Under the pieces are notes generated by a model. That model did not search any database. It had not been told where the DNA came from and worked only from the letters and a program-made list of their open reading frames with translations. Made by a program: the position numbers and the translations under genes. Positions 15,573-21,837 of a stretch of DNA of 21,837 nt are shown here, in pieces; the stretch's first letter is position 1, and the number at the start of each line of letters is the position of its first letter. The stretch comes from JBAQMG01 sp049302575 (GTDB lineage: Bacteria; Bacillota; Desulfitobacteriia; Desulfitobacteriales; Desulfitobacteriaceae): NCBI GenBank assembly GCA_049302575.1, contig JBAQMG010000108.1, forward strand, positions 1 through 21,837, in the 5' to 3' direction.

Positions 15573-16127
15573 ATGTTCAATTATCGCCAAAGGTTGTTTT
15601 ATCCAGTAAATGTCGAATACCGAGATCCGATGTTTGGTCAGGTATTACTCGAACATTATGGTGGGAAAGACAGTGAGTTCAGTGCAGCAACTCAGTACTT
15701 AAACCATCGTTCCAATATGCCCAATCATTTTATACGTGAACTCTTAGGTTTAATCGCTGCAGAAGAGATGGGACATATGGAAATGATTGCGGTGGCTCTT
15801 AATAAATTAGGGGGACCAATTCCAAGTTTTATAAGCTCTCACGGGATACCTTGGGATATTAGTTATGTGGATCAAAGCCTTGACCCGATAGCTATGCTTC
15901 AAGCAGATGCCGAAGCGGAGATCAGAGCCAGAGCGTTATATAATCGGCATTTAACCATGACAAATGATCCAAGTTTAAAACGCATGATTAGCTTTTTAGG
16001 TGGTCGTGAGGATGTGCATAAACATCTATTCCAAAAGGCCCAGATGCTTATTCGGCAAGGTGCTAATATCGATGAATTTAATCAGCTAATCTATGAGTAT
16101 AAGATGAGTTTACAAGTGCTGGAATAA
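15573..16127 (+). CDS. cotJC: CotJC-like manganese-catalase-family spore protein
   Basis: The 184-residue protein belongs to the manganese catalase family in its short CotJC form, found in the inner spore coat of Bacillus. Putative di-manganese ligands are all present: E35 (KDSEFSAA), E65 and H68 (AAEEMGHMEM), E116 (DAEAEIRAR) and H149 (GREDVHKHLF). Their spacing, including the 33-residue step from E116 to H149, matches that of E148 and H181 in Lactobacillus plantarum catalase as I recall it. Catalase activity is therefore possible. The ATG follows AAGGAGG (15558-15564) by 8 bases. cotJA and cotJB, usual partners, are not adjacent, so here it is a single gene ending at a strong terminator. 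Expression during sporulation is inferred from the family, not seen in the promoter. Confidence 0.88.
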   Translation: MFNYRQRLFYPVNVEYRDPMFGQVLLEHYGGKDSEFSAATQYLNHRSNMPNHFIRELLGLIAAEEMGHMEMIAVALNKLGGPIPSFISSHGIPWDISYVDQSLDPIAMLQADAEAEIRARALYNRHLTMTNDPSLKRMISFLGGREDVHKHLFQKAQMLIRQGANIDEFNQLIYEYKMSLQVLE

Positions 16128-16142
16128 TATATCAATAACAAT

Positions 16143-16173
16143 AAAAAGACCAAGGCGCAGCCTTGGTTTTTCT
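16143..16173 (+). terminator. Rho-independent terminator of the cotJC-like gene
   Basis: CCAAGGC (16150-16156) and GCCTTGG (16160-16166) pair around GCA, with an A-rich left flank pairing into TTTTTCTT on the right. It lies 22 bases past the stop codon. The A/T flanks could let it work in both directions. Confidence 0.92.
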
Positions 16174-16248
16174 TAAAATGAAAAGTTCCTGGGGATGGAA
16201 GGCAATTGAGGTACGTACGAAATTTCCTAGGGTATAAGAAGTGAACAA

Positions 16249-16280
16249 GAAAAATTAGCCCCTGCCGCACGCTAATTTTC
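16249..16280. repeat. Hairpin GAAAAATTAGC / GCTAATTTTC
   Basis: Nine contiguous pairs (one A bulged near the base) close an 11-base GC-rich loop. On the minus strand the stem runs into TTTTTCTTG, so it could end leftward transcription. It is adjacent to the 15-bp inverted repeat that follows. Confidence 0.55.
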
Positions 16281-16285
16281 TAATC

Positions 16286-16326
16286 AGAGTAGGAGCTCTC
16301 GTTTAATAGATGAGAGCTCCTACTCT
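16286..16326. repeat. Perfect 15-bp inverted repeat
   Basis: AGAGTAGGAGCTCTC (16286-16300) and GAGAGCTCCTACTCT (16312-16326) are exact complements around an 11-base AT-rich loop. Neither strand shows a proper T-run. It lies between the cotJC-like terminator and the efflux operon promoter. Candidates are a protein-binding site, a small-RNA stem or a short dispersed repeat. Confidence 0.85.
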
Positions 16327-16378
16327 TCTATTGGTCTAAATTTATTTTGACATAAATTTAAGTGCCTTTCGCTGGGTA

Positions 16379-16427
16379 TTGTAATCCATCACTAAACATA
16401 GTATAAATGGATATGACCGAACAGTCA
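16379..16427 (+). promoter_or_regulatory. Promoter and TetR-type operator of the efflux operon
   Basis: TTGTAA (16379-16384) and TATAAA (16402-16407) stand 17 bases apart. Directly behind the -10 lies TGACCGAACAGTCA (16414-16427), an imperfect palindrome of the kind bound by TetR/AcrR repressors of drug-efflux genes, covering the expected start point. The TetR regulator at the operon's end is the natural partner, giving autoregulated, ligand-relieved repression. A TTGACA at 16347 has no matching -10. Confidence 0.6.
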
Positions 16428-16568
16428 GTTTTGGAAAAAATCAAAGGGGGAATTTATATTACCAAACATAACCTGTTTAAGTCTTATCTGACCTATGATT
16501 GGATGTTACAAGGACTAAACGCTGTTTCAAGCGGTGTCGGTTCAGCAGGTTCCGCATCAACGGGTTAA
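16407..16568 (+). CDS. Possible small ORF in the efflux operon leader, 53 codons
   Basis: An open frame with ATG at 16407 and 16413 runs to TAA at 16566. It contains the segments EKIKGGIYITKHNLF and DWMLQGLNAVSSGVG and ends in a Gly/Ser/Ala-rich tail. No ribosome binding site precedes either ATG, and the frame overlaps the promoter and operator. If transcription starts near 16414 these ATGs would not be on the mRNA, or barely so. A GGGGG at 16446-16450 has only a non-standard ATT in place (16458). It may be a leader peptide or chance; I do not recognise it. Confidence 0.2.
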   Translation: MDMTEQSVLEKIKGGIYITKHNLFKSYLTYDWMLQGLNAVSSGVGSAGSASTG

Positions 16569-16603
16569 TGGGTTAAAGCTTCTAAGAATATAAAAGGGAA
16601 TAA

Positions 16604-17767
16604 TTGGGTAAGGGTGGGGGCTGGTCACATTTGAAAGCAAAAAAGAGTATTCTTAGTTTAGGCGGTGTTTTCATTCTAAGTGTCATGGTCATGAGTGCTG
16701 GCTGTGGGGCTCAGAAAACAACGGCAACTGTAGAAGAGAAGTATATACCGGTAGAGGTACAGGCGACCTCGGTGCAGACGCTAGTCGAAATGTCTGATTT
16801 TAGTGGGAAGGTTTTTGCGGAGCAGGAGATTTCCGTTGTGCCCAAGCTATCCAGTAAAGTGACCGAGGTAAAGGTCAGAGTTGGAGCGCAAGTGAAGGCG
16901 GGAGAGGTACTCTTTACCTTGGATTTACAGGACTTACAAAAAGCGGTTGACCAAGCCTCGATTGGGGTTCGGACTGCAGAGACTAACTATCAGCGAACAA
17001 AGGAACAACTGGATCAGGCTAAGCTTAATTTAGGGCGCCAACAACAGATTTATGCAGCTGGAGCTATCTCTAAAGATCAATTGGAGGGCTTTGAAAGCCA
17101 GGCCTCCGAAAAACCTCTGGAGATGGCGCAAATCCAGTGGGAACAATCGAAGCTCAGCCTGCAGCAAGCTCAAGATACGCTCAGCAATGCCCTAGTGACA
17201 GCGCCGATTGGGGGCACAGTTTCAGCAGTGAATGTTAAGTACGGAGAAATGACTTCTAATACTCAACCAGCAGTTACGCTTACCACACTGGATAATCTCT
17301 ATGTATTAATTAATGTTGCCGAAAACATTATCAATACCCTCAAGCCTGAGCAAGAGGCAAGAATAGTAGTTTCCTCAGCCGAGGGAGTAGAGATTACTGG
17401 CAAGGTTTACAGCATAGCTCCAACATCGGATGCTCGAACCCAACTCTATCCAGTGAAAGTGACACTTGAAAATAAGGGTGGGTTGATCAAACCAGGGATG
17501 TTTGCCAAGGTTCAATTGGCCACTCAGACGAAGGCCAATATCCTTGCAGTGAACAGCGAGTCAGTACTTCTTAAGAACGGAAAAAATACAGTCTATATTG
17601 TAGAAGGGGATAGAGCGGTAGCTAAAGAAGTGCTCATTGGACTTGATACCGGATCCAAGCTGGAAATTCTCAAGGGCTTAAACGCTGGGGAAAAGGTCAT
17701 TGTCAAAGGGCAAACCCTAGTGAATCAGGGGAGCAAGGTCAAGGTGGTAGGAGGTAGTGCATCTTGA
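16604..17767 (+). CDS. RND efflux membrane-fusion (periplasmic adaptor) lipoprotein
   Basis: This is the HlyD/AcrA-type adaptor that works with the RND pump encoded next. The 387-residue frame begins with TTG 16604. A second TTG at 16631 gives MKAKKSILSLGG, a cleaner lipoprotein signal, and may be the true start. The lipobox is SAGC with Cys34 (Cys25 from the later start), so it would be anchored to the outer face of the cytoplasmic membrane. Then come a first lipoyl half (PKLSSKVTEVKVRVGAQVKA, about 80-99), a coiled-coil hairpin (about 115-195, Gln/Ala-rich), the second lipoyl half (VTAPIGGTVSAVNVKYGE) and beta-barrel and membrane-proximal domains (about 225-380). AAAGGG lies 5 bases before 16604 and GGGTGGGGG before 16631. 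The stop overlaps the pump's start (TTGA), so the two are coupled. Confidence 0.9.
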   Translation: MGKGGGWSHLKAKKSILSLGGVFILSVMVMSAGCGAQKTTATVEEKYIPVEVQATSVQTLVEMSDFSGKVFAEQEISVVPKLSSKVTEVKVRVGAQVKAGEVLFTLDLQDLQKAVDQASIGVRTAETNYQRTKEQLDQAKLNLGRQQQIYAAGAISKDQLEGFESQASEKPLEMAQIQWEQSKLSLQQAQDTLSNALVTAPIGGTVSAVNVKYGEMTSNTQPAVTLTTLDNLYVLINVAENIINTLKPEQEARIVVSSAEGVEITGKVYSIAPTSDARTQLYPVKVTLENKGGLIKPGMFAKVQLATQTKANILAVNSESVLLKNGKNTVYIVEGDRAVAKEVLIGLDTGSKLEILKGLNAGEKVIVKGQTLVNQGSKVKVVGGSAS

Positions 17768-20700
17768 ATTTAGCGGAGGTTTCGGTCAAACGCCCGGTTA
17801 CGATTATCATGTTAATGTTGATTATCATTCTCTTGGGCAGTGTGTCCCTCACGCGTCTACCTATCGATCTGTTTCCCAATATGGAAATTCCAGTGTCAGT
17901 AGTGGTTACAGAATATCCTGGAGTAGGACCTCAAGAAATTGAAAAATTGATTACTAATCCAATCGAAGGGGCAGTTTCCACCGTTGAGAATATTGATCAG
18001 GTTACATCCACAACAACGGAGGGCCGTTCGATTATCATTGCCCAATTCAAGTATGGTACGGATATGAATTTTGCCAGCCTGCAAATGAGAGAAAAAATCG
18101 ACATGATCAAGCGCATGTTTCCATCGGAAGTAGGTGCTCCTATGGTCATGAAGATTGACCTGACGGCTATGCCTATCAAGCAACTCACCCTTTCGGCAAA
18201 AAACGCCGACTTAGCTGAGCTGCAATCGATAGCAGAGAATACGATCAAACCTCGCCTAGAACGGGTTAAAGGGGCAGCCTCGGTTACGGTGACTGGTGGT
18301 TTTATGAATAAAGTGGACATTAAGACCCACCAGGAAGCCTTGAAAGGGTATGGGCTCAATCTTGACACCTTGGCCAAGTTGATCGGAGCAGAAAACTTTA
18401 ACGCTCCGGGAGGGCAGGTACAAAAGGGAACACAGGATCTAACGATTCGGACAACCGGTGAATTCCAGTCGATCGATGAAATTAAGGATCTCTTGATTTC
18501 TCTCCCCAGTGGAGGGCAGGTTAGACTGAAAGATATCGCCGAGGTCGGACTAGAACATACAGAACTCACTTCTATATCCCGAACCAACGGTAAACAGAGT
18601 GTCAGCATCTCTATCCAAAAACAGTCAGGAACCAATACTGTCCAAGTGGCGACTGATATCAACACCGCTATTCAGGAATTGAAAAAGGAGTATCCCGATC
18701 TAAGCTTGGACACTGTTATGGATCAGTCGATTTATATTAAACAATCCATTAATACTGTGGTTCAGGAAGCTTTACTGGGGGGGCTTCTGGCGATTGTTGT
18801 GCTCTTCATTTTCTTCCACAATCTGCGCACGACGTTTATCACAGCAACAGCCATTCCGATCGCTCTGATGGCTACTTTTGCCGTGCTCTATTTTATGGGG
18901 ATCAGCATCAATATGATGACGCTCGGCGGGTTATCTTTAGCTATGGGGCGGCTAGTGGATGATAACATTGTAGCTCTGGAGAATATCTACAGACATCGAA
19001 TGGAAGGCTATTCCAAGGAAGAGGCAGCCATTAAAGGAGTTAAAGAAATCGGAATGGCTATTGTAGCCTCCACCCTGACTACGGTGAGTGTCTTTCTGCC
19101 GATTGTCTTTGTTCAAGGTATTACGGCAACGCTCTTCAGGGCATTGGCCATGACCGTCAGTCTTTCTCTGTTAGCATCGCTTCTGGTGTCTTTAACGTTG
19201 GTACCGGCGCTTTCCGCCAAGATTATGAAAGCGGAGGATATCCCAGAGGGAAGGAAGGGGATCAGGGGAGCCTTTGATTCTTTCAGCAGAGGATTCGATC
19301 GACTTTTTAGCAGAATAGAATCCGGTTACCGGAAGTTTCTACATTATGCGCTCTTTCACCGCAAAACGGTGGTTGGGATTTCCATCCTAGTATTTTTACT
19401 CTCAGCTGCTTCAGCGCTGACCCTGGGAGCTGAATTTATGCCTTCTTCCGATTCTGGTCAATTAACAGTTCAGCTGAAACTGCCTGATGGGGCTAAGCTA
19501 CAAGAAACAGATAGCCTAGTTGCGCAAGTGGAAAAGAAGCTGGAGGGGATTCCCGAGGTGAAAACAGCTTTTACGCAAATCGGAACCAGTGGAGGCTTCT
19601 CCGTCGGGGGGGATACGACTAATATCGGCAACGTCAATGTACAACTGACAGAGCTTAAATCCCGCCTGCGTAGCGTCGATCAGGTCGCTGATCAGATCCG
19701 AAAGTTGACGAAAGACATTCCTGGGGCAGAATTCAACGTTACAGTCACTAGTAACAGCATGTCCATGGGTTCAAGTTCCCCGATTGATATTGTCGTTAAA
19801 GGCGATGATTTCGAACAACTGAAGAAAATCGGCAACGATTTCAAAACAAGCGTTGCTTCTGTAGAAGGAACCCGCGAGGTTAATACGAGTCTCACAGAGG
19901 GAGTACCTGGGGTCAATATCAAGATTGATCGAAAAAATGCCGTGCAATATGGTTTAACGGCTGCCCAGATCTCACAGGCTGTTAAGGGAACACTCTCTGG
20001 AACGACCGCAACGCGCTACAGTTATGAAGGAAAAGAAATTGATGTGGTAGTCAGTGGTGATGATATGTTCAAAACGAGTATTCCGAACCTGGAACAGACT
20101 CCCATACCTACAGCGCAGGGGATTAGCGTCCCCTTAAGCCAAGTGGCTAAAGTAACACTTGATCGGGGACCAGTTATGATTGATAGGACAAGACAAACTC
20201 GGGTTGTTCATATCACCAGCCAGCTCATAAATCGGGATCTTAACAGTGTAACCAAGGATATTCAAGCCAAATTAGCTGGCTACCAGATGCCGGGAGGATA
20301 CGCCTATGAGTTTGGCGGGCAAAATAAAGAGCTGACCGATTCCTTCAAGGATTTGGGGTTAGCCATGGTTTTGGCGATTATCTTGGTTTATATGATTCTT
20401 GCCTCCCAATTTGAATCCTTATTGCATCCCTTCACTATTATATTATCTCTCCCTATGGGATTTTCCGGGGGCATGCTGGGATTGTTTATTACACGGAAAA
20501 ACATTAGTGTGCCTGCCTTTATTGGCTTGATTCTGTTGATCGGAATAGTTGTCAGCAACGCGATCGTCTTGGTTGATTATATTAATAAGCGCAGAGAACG
20601 AGGAGAAAATCGCGAAGAGGCTATTGAGGGTGCCGGTCCCATCCGTTTGCGGCCAATTTTGATGACGACTTTAGCCACAGTATTAGGGCTTATTCCAATG

Positions 20701-20901
20701 GCACTTGGGATCGGAGAAGGTTCAGAAACGATGGCTCCGATGGCTGTGGTAGTAATTTTCGGGATTAGTTTGTCCACGGTATCGACCTTGTTGCTTATCC
20801 CAGTCATCTATACTATATTTGAAGATATCCGAAGCGGGGATTTTAGGAAGAGTAGAAAAGGGAAACTTATTACCATATCGGATAGAACGCATCAAGCTTA
20901 A
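17764..20901 (+). CDS. RND multidrug exporter (AcrB/SwrC-like, HAE1 type)
   Basis: The 1045-residue protein is full length for the family, with the usual twofold layout. TM1 (12-30) precedes a large extracellular loop, TM2-TM6 lie at about 336-482, TM7 at about 533-553, a second large loop follows, and TM8-TM12 lie at about 863-1015. The proton-relay aspartates D399 and D400 are in TM4 (GRLVDDNIVALENIY, AcrB D407/D408). In TM10 the position of AcrB K940 is Ser931 (GIVVSNAIVLVDY), a change I believe is frequent in Gram-positive SwrC-like pumps. It starts at TTG 17764, 9 bases after AGGAGG (17749-17754). The substrate is unknown: drugs, lipopeptides or metabolites are possible. No outer-membrane channel gene is present, as expected for a one-membrane cell. 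Confidence 0.95.
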   Translation: MNLAEVSVKRPVTIIMLMLIIILLGSVSLTRLPIDLFPNMEIPVSVVVTEYPGVGPQEIEKLITNPIEGAVSTVENIDQVTSTTTEGRSIIIAQFKYGTDMNFASLQMREKIDMIKRMFPSEVGAPMVMKIDLTAMPIKQLTLSAKNADLAELQSIAENTIKPRLERVKGAASVTVTGGFMNKVDIKTHQEALKGYGLNLDTLAKLIGAENFNAPGGQVQKGTQDLTIRTTGEFQSIDEIKDLLISLPSGGQVRLKDIAEVGLEHTELTSISRTNGKQSVSISIQKQSGTNTVQVATDINTAIQELKKEYPDLSLDTVMDQSIYIKQSINTVVQEALLGGLLAIVVLFIFFHNLRTTFITATAIPIALMATFAVLYFMGISINMMTLGGLSLAMGRLVDDNIVALENIYRHRMEGYSKEEAAIKGVKEIGMAIVASTLTTVSVFLPIVFVQGITATLFRALAMTVSLSLLASLLVSLTLVPALSAKIMKAEDIPEGRKGIRGAFDSFSRGFDRLFSRIESGYRKFLHYALFHRKTVVGISILVFLLSAASALTLGAEFMPSSDSGQLTVQLKLPDGAKLQETDSLVAQVEKKLEGIPEVKTAFTQIGTSGGFSVGGDTTNIGNVNVQLTELKSRLRSVDQVADQIRKLTKDIPGAEFNVTVTSNSMSMGSSSPIDIVVKGDDFEQLKKIGNDFKTSVASVEGTREVNTSLTEGVPGVNIKIDRKNAVQYGLTAAQISQAVKGTLSGTTATRYSYEGKEIDVVVSGDDMFKTSIPNLEQTPIPTAQGISVPLSQVAKVTLDRGPVMIDRTRQTRVVHITSQLINRDLNSVTKDIQAKLAGYQMPGGYAYEFGGQNKELTDSFKDLGLAMVLAIILVYMILASQFESLLHPFTIILSLPMGFSGGMLGLFITRKNISVPAFIGLILLIGIVVSNAIVLVDYINKRRERGENREEAIEGAGPIRLRPILMTTLATVLGLIPMALGIGEGSETMAPMAVVVIFGISLSTVSTLLLIPVIYTIFEDIRSGDFRKSRKGKLITISDRTHQA

Positions 20902-20960
20902 GGCTATTTGTTTTTACACTTGAGCGATCCTGTTGATCGGGAGTTAAGGAGTTGAGACTC

Positions 20961-21536
20961 GTGAGTTCACGAGAAGAAAAACGGATCGAAATCATTCAAG
21001 CTGCTGTTAATGTCTTTTCTAAATATGGTTTTGTTCGAGCCAAGATGGATCATATTGCGAAAGAGGCCGGTATCGGCAAAGGCACGATCTATGAGTACTT
21101 TGAAAGTAAGGAAGATCTCTTTGATAAAATGATTCAGTACAGTATTGAGTCCTTCCGAATCGGGCTAAAGAAAATCATGGATCAGAAGAAGTCCATAGAG
21201 GAAAAGCTGATAAACTGCTCCCGTTATAATGCGGATTTTATGGATATCCATCTGGATATGATACAGATGGATATGCAGTGTAAAGTGCTCTCCAAAGAGA
21301 TGCGTACGCGGATCTTTACGGAAATGGCTGTTATTTATGAGCATTACAAGGATATGGTTCAGCAGGCCAAGGCACAGGGAGAACTGCGAGCTGACTTGGA
21401 TGAAACGCTGGCTACGTATTGCATCATGGGAACGATCGAGCAATTTATTAAGCATAGGATCTTTATGAAGCGTCATTCTTTGATGGAGATTGATCATCAG
21501 GCTATTGTGAATGTAATACTTAAAGGGTTTCAGTAA
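20961..21536 (+). CDS. TetR/AcrR-family transcriptional regulator
   Basis: The protein has 191 residues with an N-terminal TetR DNA-binding domain: IIQAAVNVFSKYGF, then the helix-turn-helix MDHIAKEAGIGKGTIYEYF and the closing ESKEDLFDKM. The C-terminal part (about 65-191) is the all-helical ligand and dimer domain, which is not conserved enough to name a ligand. I choose GTG 20961 because AAGGAG (20946-20951) lies 9 bases before it; the TTG at 20952 touches that Shine-Dalgarno and is too close. It is 59 bases behind the RND gene and probably in the same transcript. It is the likely repressor for the operator at 16414-16427, which would make the operon autoregulated. Confidence 0.92.
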   Translation: MSSREEKRIEIIQAAVNVFSKYGFVRAKMDHIAKEAGIGKGTIYEYFESKEDLFDKMIQYSIESFRIGLKKIMDQKKSIEEKLINCSRYNADFMDIHLDMIQMDMQCKVLSKEMRTRIFTEMAVIYEHYKDMVQQAKAQGELRADLDETLATYCIMGTIEQFIKHRIFMKRHSLMEIDHQAIVNVILKGFQ

Positions 21537-21546
21537 ATAATTTAGC

Positions 21547-21593
21547 AATTAAAATAACGGGTAGGATTCTCCTACCCGTTATTTTAATTTTTG
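21547..21593 (+). terminator. Strong terminator with a 20-bp stem at the end of the efflux operon
   Basis: 21547-21566 and 21570-21589 are perfectly complementary around a TTC loop. The GC core is CGGGTAGGA/TCCTACCCG, with AT-rich outer pairs and TTTTTG after it. The A-rich left side would also terminate leftward transcription. Confidence 0.95.
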
Positions 21594-21723
21594 TTACTAC
21601 TCAGGCATTCACAAACAGCCTAGTATTGTGATACCGTGGTAATATGGCCAAACTAATCTGCACTTGATTCTGAAATTCGCATCATAAATGAGGGGATACC
21701 TTCCAGCATACCCAACAATTTAA

Positions 21724-21822
21724 CGGAAAACGATCATTCTAGGTCTCTGGTATGAAGGGATTTCCTTGGAACGCATTGCCCAACGCTACCATGACGTTCT
21801 GCCCGTTCTTCCTGGCCGTTGA
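21724..21822 (+). pseudogene. Short helix-turn-helix-like protein fragment
   Basis: In an otherwise featureless 240-base stretch at the window end, this frame reads RKTIILGLWYEGISLERIAQ and continues RYHDVLPVLPGR before a stop. The GISLERIAQRY part looks like a helix-turn-helix of a recombinase or transposase. There is no start codon or ribosome binding site. It may be a remnant of a mobile element, or chance. The rest of 21594-21837 shows nothing I can name. Confidence 0.2.
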
Positions 21823-21837
21823 GATGTAGCTTCTTAT

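Noticed and set aside
17997..18665. 222-codon minus-strand frame inside the RND gene
   Set aside because: It is antisense to a full-length, well-conserved transporter and has no initiation signals, so it is a codon-bias shadow.

Overview
The window looks like the chromosome of a spore-forming, low-to-mid-GC Firmicute of the Peptococcaceae type (Desulfosporosinus/Desulfitobacterium-like). This is inferred from a clustered purine operon next to guaA, strong AGGAGG-type ribosome binding sites, a Bacillus-type LexA box, a CotJC-type spore protein and frequent GTG/TTG starts. No 16S or other decisive marker is present, so the genus is a guess.

Layout. (1) 1-642: the 3' end of guaA (GMP synthase). 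(2) About 643-6235: an accessory, partly decayed stretch between guaA and purE. It holds an SOS-controlled Y-family DNA polymerase on the minus strand, an orphan minus-strand terminator, and the remains of a type I restriction-modification locus. Those remains are an hsdM 5' fragment cut just before the SAM-binding motif, the N-terminus of an OLD-like ATPase, and the 3' part of hsdR directly abutting the ATPase fragment. After them come a well-initiated 51-codon basic small ORF, a hairpin-rich element of about 170 bp whose minus strand reads as a protein-like open frame, and a lipoprotein with three Ig-like repeats. (3) 6331-15382: the purine operon purE-purB-purC-purF-purM-purN-purH-purD. It is preceded by a PurBox-like inverted repeat placed upstream of a good sigma-A promoter, as in the Bacillus pur operon. 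Its longer spacers carry 7-bp-period tandem repeats of differing sequence, and a terminator-like hairpin lies before purD. purK and the FGAM synthase genes (purS/Q/L) are absent from the cluster. (4) 15573-16127: a lone CotJC-like manganese-catalase-family gene, ending in a strong terminator. (5) 16249-21536: two large inverted repeats, a promoter with a TetR-type operator, a possible small ORF, then a membrane-fusion lipoprotein, an RND exporter and a TetR regulator, ending in a 20-bp-stem terminator. (6) 21590-21837: mostly non-coding, with a short helix-turn-helix-like protein fragment.

How the genes work together. The pur genes convert PRPP to IMP, which guaA (with guaB, outside the window) takes to GMP. 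The two missing steps must be supplied from elsewhere. The RND pair and its TetR regulator form a self-contained efflux module with TTGA stop/start coupling. The guaA-purE gap has collected mobile or defence genes that have since decayed by deletion.
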